A DNA stretch of 64,000 bases from NCBI GenBank assembly GCA_023388055.1, contig JAEWGW010000017.1, forward strand, positions 1 through 64,000, in the 5' to 3' direction. The position numbers and the translations under genes were made by a program. The notes under the pieces were generated by a model. The model was not told where the DNA came from and made no database searches. It saw nothing but the letters and a program-made list of their open reading frames with translations. Each line of letters starts with the position of its first letter. The first letter of the stretch is position 1. The stretch is from Bacillota bacterium. GTDB taxonomy: Bacteria; Bacillota; Bacilli; Paenibacillales; NBRC-103111. Shown here piece after piece: positions 59,794 to 64,000 of the stretch.

Positions 59794-60698
59794 GCAGCTT
59801 GCGGAAGCTCCGCCCAAAAAAATTCAGCTACACACAACAAAAGGCGTTATGGGGATTTATGTATGTTCTTCCTTGGCTATTGGGATTCCTGTTCTTTTTT
59901 CTGATCCCCATGATCACCTCTCTGCGCTACAGCTTCAGCAAGGTGGAGGTAAATGCCACAGGAATCAAGGTGATGCATGTAGGGCTTTCCAACTTCGTGG
60001 AGGCTCTTACCGTAAACACCAGCTTTAACCGCACACTGACGGAAGCTATTGTCAACATGGTGGTGAATGTGCCGCTGATCGTAATCTTCAGCCTGTTTCT
60101 GGCCGTGCTGCTGAATCAGAGGTTTGTTGGCCGGTCTGTTGCCAGGTCCATCTTCTTCCTGCCGGTTATCCTGGCCTCGGGCATTATTCTGCAGTTGGAG
60201 AGCGAAAGTCTGATTCAAACCCTGTCGCAAGGCACCGGCTCCGGCAGTATGAATGCCTTCGGTTCATTTCAGTTGGAGCGGATGATGCTCCGCGCGGGAT
60301 TAAATGAGAACATCGTCATTTATTTGACCGGAGCAGTGGACCGGATTTATCAGATTGTCAGCCAATCCGGGGTGCAGATTTTGATCTTTCTGGCAGGTAT
60401 TCAGACCATCTCCCCTTCATTGTACGAGGCCTCCACCATGGAGGGCGCCACCGGGTACGAAGCCTTTTGGAAGATTACCTTCCCCATGGTCAGCCCGTTG
60501 ATTTTGGTCAATATGATCTATACCATTATCGATTCCTTTTCCCGCAACGATATGACTGATTTAATCCGGACCACCGGCTTTACCAATTTGAACTTCGGTT
60601 TAAGCTCGGCCATGGCATGGATGTATTTTGTGGCGATTGCCGTCATCCTGGCCATTAGCTCAAAAATTGTCTCCAGAAGGGTCTTTTATTACGATTAG
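59790..60698 (+). CDS. Sugar ABC transporter permease (second pair, MalF type)
   Basis: The 302-residue permease has six membrane segments (ALWGFMYVLPWLLGFLFFFLI first) and the EAA loop YEASTMEGATGYE...ITFPMVSP. A longer than usual periplasmic segment (SESLIQTLSQGTGSGSM) lies between helices 3 and 4. GTG 59790 overlaps the DUF5696-like stop (GTGA). This is a second, independent permease pair in the same operon as 53303/54268. Confidence 0.92.
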   Translation: MSSLRKLRPKKFSYTQQKALWGFMYVLPWLLGFLFFFLIPMITSLRYSFSKVEVNATGIKVMHVGLSNFVEALTVNTSFNRTLTEAIVNMVVNVPLIVIFSLFLAVLLNQRFVGRSVARSIFFLPVILASGIILQLESESLIQTLSQGTGSGSMNAFGSFQLERMMLRAGLNENIVIYLTGAVDRIYQIVSQSGVQILIFLAGIQTISPSLYEASTMEGATGYEAFWKITFPMVSPLILVNMIYTIIDSFSRNDMTDLIRTTGFTNLNFGLSSAMAWMYFVAIAVILAISSKIVSRRVFYYD

Positions 60699-60722
60699 GA
60701 CAAAGGGGGAGGGGGAATAAGT

Positions 60723-61670
60723 ATGGTGTTTGCGAGATTCTTTTCTATTGCACATATCAAGAAATGGCTGTGGCACTTTGTCCGTTTTATGCTGATTATG
60801 GGTTTGTCGTTCGTCATTCTTTATCCGATTCTCCAGAAGATCTCCACGGCGGTGAAGGATAAGAGCGACTTGTATTCTCCTATCGTGGTGATGGTGCCCG
60901 AACACTTCACCCTGGATAATTTCCGCCAGGCCATCAAGGTGATGGACTATTGGACAACGCTGGTAAACACGCTGACGCTGTCAGCCACCACTACGATTCT
61001 GACCGCAGCCTCCTGCGCGATGGCCGGCTATGCCTTTTCCCGCCTGAAATTCAAAGGCAGCAATATTTTATTCAGCGGGGTAATGTTCACCATTCTGGTT
61101 CCACCAACGACCATTCTGATTCCCATGTATATCAATCTGAAGAATTTCACACTGCTGGGGATTGTTCCGTTGATTCACGGGGAGCCTATCAATCTGCTGA
61201 ATAGCTACTGGCCGTTTATTCTGACCTCGTTGACGGCAAGCTCCCTGAAGGCGGGGCTGTACATCTTTATTTTTCGTCAGTTTTTCAGAGGAATCCCCAA
61301 AGAGGTGGAGGAGGCCGCTTATATAGACGGTGCAGGCATCGGCAAAACCTTCTTGCGCATTATGCTGCCCAATGCCATACCATCCATTGTAACGGTGCTG
61401 CTCTTTTCCTTCGTATGGCAGTGGAATGACAGCTTCTATACCACAACCTATCTGACCTCCAGCAAGGTGATCGCCACCCAGCTGTCTTCGCTGCCCAGTA
61501 ACCTGGCCCAGATTCTGGGAGGAGGGACAGCAGCGGAAAGCGATCCCTTTTATTTGAGCGTGGTGCAGGAAACAGGAATCCTGCTGTCGATCCTGCCCCT
61601 GCTGATCATGTATATATTTGTACAGCGCTATTTTGTGGAGAGTATTGAACGAACGGGGATTGTCGGCTAG
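60723..61670 (+). CDS. Sugar ABC transporter permease (second pair, MalG type)
   Basis: The 315-residue permease has six membrane segments and the EAA loop EEAAYIDGAGIGK...IMLPNAIP. The DLYSPIVVMVPEHFTLDNF segment after the first helix is characteristic. A run of GGGGGAGGGGG lies before ATG 60723. It is the last gene of the operon and faces the AraC-type regulator gene with a gap of only 17 bases; no clear terminator is seen between them. Confidence 0.92.
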   Translation: MVFARFFSIAHIKKWLWHFVRFMLIMGLSFVILYPILQKISTAVKDKSDLYSPIVVMVPEHFTLDNFRQAIKVMDYWTTLVNTLTLSATTTILTAASCAMAGYAFSRLKFKGSNILFSGVMFTILVPPTTILIPMYINLKNFTLLGIVPLIHGEPINLLNSYWPFILTSLTASSLKAGLYIFIFRQFFRGIPKEVEEAAYIDGAGIGKTFLRIMLPNAIPSIVTVLLFSFVWQWNDSFYTTTYLTSSKVIATQLSSLPSNLAQILGGGTAAESDPFYLSVVQETGILLSILPLLIMYIFVQRYFVESIERTGIVG

Positions 61671-61687
61671 CCGTGTGAAAGCTGCTC

Positions 61688-62533
61688 TTATTCCGGCTGA
61701 ATGGGCGAGGAGGCGCAGGACTTGCGGAAGCTGCCCGGTGTTTGCCCGGTAACCCGGCGGAATTGACGGCAAAAGTGCTCCACATTCCGGTAGCCGCAAA
61801 TGGTAGCGATTTCAGATATCCGGTGTGGACTGTAGCTCAGCATTTCCTTGGACAGTCTAATCCGGCATTGAATCACGTCGTCCACGCAGGAGATGCCGAA
61901 GGTCATCTTGTACAGGCTCTGCAGATACCCAGGACTCAGGTGCAGGGCCTCGGCCATGGTGGCAACAGTCCACGGATAACCCGGTTTATTGTGAATCTGC
62001 TTGCGCAGGTCCAGGAGCTCCTGGTGATGGGGGGATTCGTTGGTGTTGCGGGAGGTCTCCAAGAGTTTATTGAACATAATGTGCAGGAGATAATCAATGG
62101 ACATGTTCCGGTAGGTGCTCCCGAAGAAGGTTTCCGTGGTCAGCAATTGAAAAAGCTGATGCAAATATCCGGGGTCGGGCACGGCAAAAGGTACTCCTAG
62201 CGGAACCGGAGGAAGGAAGGATTCATTGGCCGTAAAGCGCACCCAGTCATTGATATATGTATTAGCACATGCACGGTACAAGATTTTTTGACGGGGCGGA
62301 TACAGGATCGCGCAATGGGGGGGGAATTCCTTGAACTCCCCTTGAACCCAGAATTCTGCAGGCGTTTGGGTAAGCAGGAGCAGCCAGGAATCCAGCCCTT
62401 CGGGAACGTGATAGACAAAATCATCGGCATGGGTCGTGTCATAGCCGACATAATAAATGGTAGCCATACAGTTCTCCATTCTTGAAGCTTTACGGTTTTC
62501 TTCCTTACACCTCGAACAGGATACATCCTCCAT
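61688..62533 (-). CDS. AraC-family transcription regulator
   Basis: The 281-residue protein has an N-terminal cupin-like sensing part (YVGYDTTHADDFVYHVPEGLD, then HCAILYPPRQKILYR) and two C-terminal helix-turn-helix motifs (TVATMAEALHLSPGYLQSLYK and ISEIATICGYRNVEHFCRQF). The start is uncertain: ATG 62533 has AGAGGGTG six bases upstream and adds a CSRCKEEN segment; ATG 62467 has GGAG and would give 259 residues. It is divergent from the next permease operon, and it or a similar protein may recognise the paired repeats at 48809-48938. Confidence 0.88.
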   Translation of the reverse strand: MEDVSCSRCKEENRKASRMENCMATIYYVGYDTTHADDFVYHVPEGLDSWLLLLTQTPAEFWVQGEFKEFPPHCAILYPPRQKILYRACANTYINDWVRFTANESFLPPVPLGVPFAVPDPGYLHQLFQLLTTETFFGSTYRNMSIDYLLHIMFNKLLETSRNTNESPHHQELLDLRKQIHNKPGYPWTVATMAEALHLSPGYLQSLYKMTFGISCVDDVIQCRIRLSKEMLSYSPHRISEIATICGYRNVEHFCRQFRRVTGQTPGSFRKSCASSPIQPE

Positions 62534-62602
62534 TTTGCACCCTCTATGTGAATGAAAACAAGTGATTAAACCGCTTTAGGCGGAAAAAAGCGATTTTGTT
62601 TG

Positions 62603-62631
62603 TTGGCAGTGCCGGGAATCGGTGCTACGCT
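62603..62631 (+). promoter_or_regulatory. Sigma-A promoter of the right-edge permease operon
   Basis: TTGGCA (62603-62608), 17 bases ending in TGC, and TACGCT (62626-62631) resemble an extended -10 promoter with a weak -10 hexamer. Transcription would start near 62638. Confidence 0.5.
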
Positions 62632-62646
62632 GAAACCACAAACGAG

Positions 62647-62660
62647 TGAAAGCGCTATCT
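62647..62660 (+). promoter_or_regulatory. Candidate CcpA site (cre)
   Basis: TGAAAGCGCTATCT matches the TGWNANCGNTNWCA consensus at all fixed positions except the last. It lies just downstream of the predicted transcription start, the usual place for carbon catabolite repression of sugar operons. Confidence 0.6.
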
Positions 62661-62698
62661 GATTCACTTGAACTGCACAGAATAGGGGTGGAGGGATT

Positions 62699-63661
62699 AT
62701 GGCATCCATAATGACAGACAAAGAACATGCCATTGCAGGTCCGGCAGCTTACAAAAGGCGATATTGGCCTCAGCTAAAGCGTTTTATGCCATTGTATCTG
62801 CTGTTTTTGCCAGTGCTCGTGTATTATCTGGTTTTTGCGTACACACCCATGGTCGGAATTGTGATCGCCTTTAAGAATTATAATTTTATGGATGGTATTT
62901 GGAGCAGCCCTTGGGTGGGGCTTGACCACTTCCAACGGTTTTGGGGCAATTCGGACTTTTGGAGAATATTCGGCAATACGATCACTTTAGCACTTTACCG
63001 GATTGTTTTTGGATTTCCCGCACCCATTATTTTTTCCCTGCTTCTGTATGAGCTTCGTTTCGCCAAGTTTACCAAGGTTATTCAGACCATTTCCTATCTG
63101 CCCCATTTCATTTCATGGGTTGTGGTGTATGCGCTGCTCTATAATTTCTTCTCATCGGACGGGCTCATTAATCAGATGATCAAGGAGCTTGGGTTTACCG
63201 CCATTCCCTTTATGGGCGATCCCAAATACTTCCGTGGCATGTTCACCGCCAGCGCGATCTGGAAGGAAATTGGCTGGAGCGCCATCATCTATCTGGCAGC
63301 GCTGACCAGAGTAGATACAGATCTGTATGAAGCAGCTTCCATCGACGGCGCCAACCGCTGGCACCGGCTCTGGCACATCACCCTGCCCGGCATCCGCAGC
63401 ATTGTCAGCATCATGTTCATACTGGGGCTAGGCAATATACTCGCCGTCAGCTTCGAACAGATTCTCGTCATGATGAATCCGATGGTAACCGACGTGGCCG
63501 AGGTGCTGGATTATTACATCTACCGGATGGGGATGCTTGATATCAACAATCAAAGCTATGCAACGGCCATTGGCCTGTTTCGCTCCTGCTTGGGCCTGAT
63601 TCTTGTTATTGTAGCTAACTTTGTAGCCAAAAAGCTGGATGAGGACGGTGGAATCTGGTGA
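62699..63661 (+). CDS. Sugar ABC transporter permease, LplB type
   Basis: The 320-residue protein has six membrane segments (first: MPLYLLFLPVLVYYLVFAYTPM) and the EAA loop YEAASIDGANRWHR...ITLPGIRS. The FKNYNFMDGIWSSPWVG segment after helix 1 is typical of the LplB group, which handles complex oligosaccharides. ATG 62699 is preceded by GGTGGAGGG. It overlaps the next gene by four bases (GTGA). Expression is probably under CcpA through the cre at 62647. Confidence 0.92.
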   Translation: MASIMTDKEHAIAGPAAYKRRYWPQLKRFMPLYLLFLPVLVYYLVFAYTPMVGIVIAFKNYNFMDGIWSSPWVGLDHFQRFWGNSDFWRIFGNTITLALYRIVFGFPAPIIFSLLLYELRFAKFTKVIQTISYLPHFISWVVVYALLYNFFSSDGLINQMIKELGFTAIPFMGDPKYFRGMFTASAIWKEIGWSAIIYLAALTRVDTDLYEAASIDGANRWHRLWHITLPGIRSIVSIMFILGLGNILAVSFEQILVMMNPMVTDVAEVLDYYIYRMGMLDINNQSYATAIGLFRSCLGLILVIVANFVAKKLDEDGGIW

Positions 63662-64000
63662 GTGCAACTCCTGCCAACAAAGCAAAACCCGGCTTGACTG
63701 ATTGGGTGATTCTCCTTATTTTGCTGGGGTTTGCCTTCAGTACCTTGTATCCGATGGTGAATTTGTTCTTCGTGTCCATTTCCGATATCCGGGAGGTTAT
63801 TCAGAACGGCGGATTCATCCTGTTTCCGAAGAATATTGATCTTAGTGCTTATCAATACGTCTTCCGCCATGCACAATTGCTGGATGCCTACAAATTTACG
63901 ATTATCATCACTCTGGTGGGCACCGCCCTGAATTTGGTAATGACCTCCTTGGGCGCTTATGTGTTGTCCAGTAGTGAAATGCCGGGCCGCAACCTGCTCA
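63658..64000 (+). CDS. Sugar ABC transporter permease, LplC/YtcP type (partial, runs off window)
   Basis: The frame starts at GTG 63658, overlapping the previous stop (GTGA), and stays open to the end of the window (114 codons). The visible part has a first membrane helix (WVILLILLGFAFSTLYPM), then VSISDIREVIQNGG and LFPKNIDLSAYQYVF, the hallmark loop of LplC/YtcP permeases (about 290 residues when complete), and the start of helix 2. It pairs with the 62699 permease; a binding protein gene is expected further right. Confidence 0.88.
   Translation, partial: MSATPANKAKPGLTDWVILLILLGFAFSTLYPMVNLFFVSISDIREVIQNGGFILFPKNIDLSAYQYVFRHAQLLDAYKFTIIITLVGTALNLVMTSLGAYVLSSSEMPGRNLL

Overview
The window looks like chromosomal DNA of an endospore-forming, fairly GC-rich member of the Paenibacillaceae (Bacillota). 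The evidence is the sporulation pair spoIVFA-spoIVFB, YheC/YheD-, CotSA- and CgeB-type spore genes, an Fnr with the Bacillus-type C-terminal cysteine cluster, strong AGGAGG ribosome-binding sites, TPP-riboswitch and CcpA/Rex-type control elements, and several multi-permease sugar ABC operons that lack an ATPase gene. No rRNA, tRNA, CRISPR array, prophage or insertion sequence was recognised.

Layout. 0.5-3.8 kb: the sigma-K-activating protease pair spoIVFA-spoIVFB followed by ribonuclease G. 3.8-8.8 kb: a TPP-riboswitch-controlled operon (ylmB-tenA-thiZ-thiX-thiY) that should import and salvage the pyrimidine half of degraded thiamine. 9.3-12.4 kb: a membrane pseudo-nuclease of the Mrr fold and a three-gene ba3-type cytochrome oxidase. 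13.0-17.4 kb: a fermentation/oxygen module, with adhE behind a promoter carrying tandem Fnr/Rex-like palindromes and the fnr gene itself next door. 17.4-46.2 kb: a very large, probably spore-surface glycan locus. It holds YheC/D and CotSA-like genes, a 1357-residue protein made of about 100 ten-residue repeats, about eight glycosyltransferases, two CgeB paralogs, nucleotide-sugar enzymes (a nucleotidyltransferase, a UDP-GlcNAc 2-epimerase, an inverting 4,6-dehydratase and several SDR reductases/epimerases), a methyltransferase, small beta-rich proteins, an overlooked 57-codon gene and three tandem small helical paralogs. 46.3-64 kb: glycan utilisation. A secreted GH98-like hydrolase is divergent from a nine-gene operon (two substrate-binding proteins, two permease pairs, NHL/TPR, Yip1-like and DUF5696-like proteins), followed by an AraC-type regulator and the start of another permease pair, which runs off the right edge.

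The most unusual signal is non-coding. Five intergenic elements of 173-184 bp (161, 8983, 12682, 16216 and 24070) share one geometry: two forward palindromic units 50 bp apart, a 40-bp centre, then two inverted units 50 bp apart. They do so although their sequences fall into three different families. The second is protein-level. Several spore-locus enzymes carry long Lys/Arg-rich extensions, and the CgeB paralogs and an 80-residue protein share a GYxxG-type glycine motif beside such a tail, which suggests a common docking system on the spore surface.

All assignments come from reading the sequence and remembered family signatures; no database search was run.
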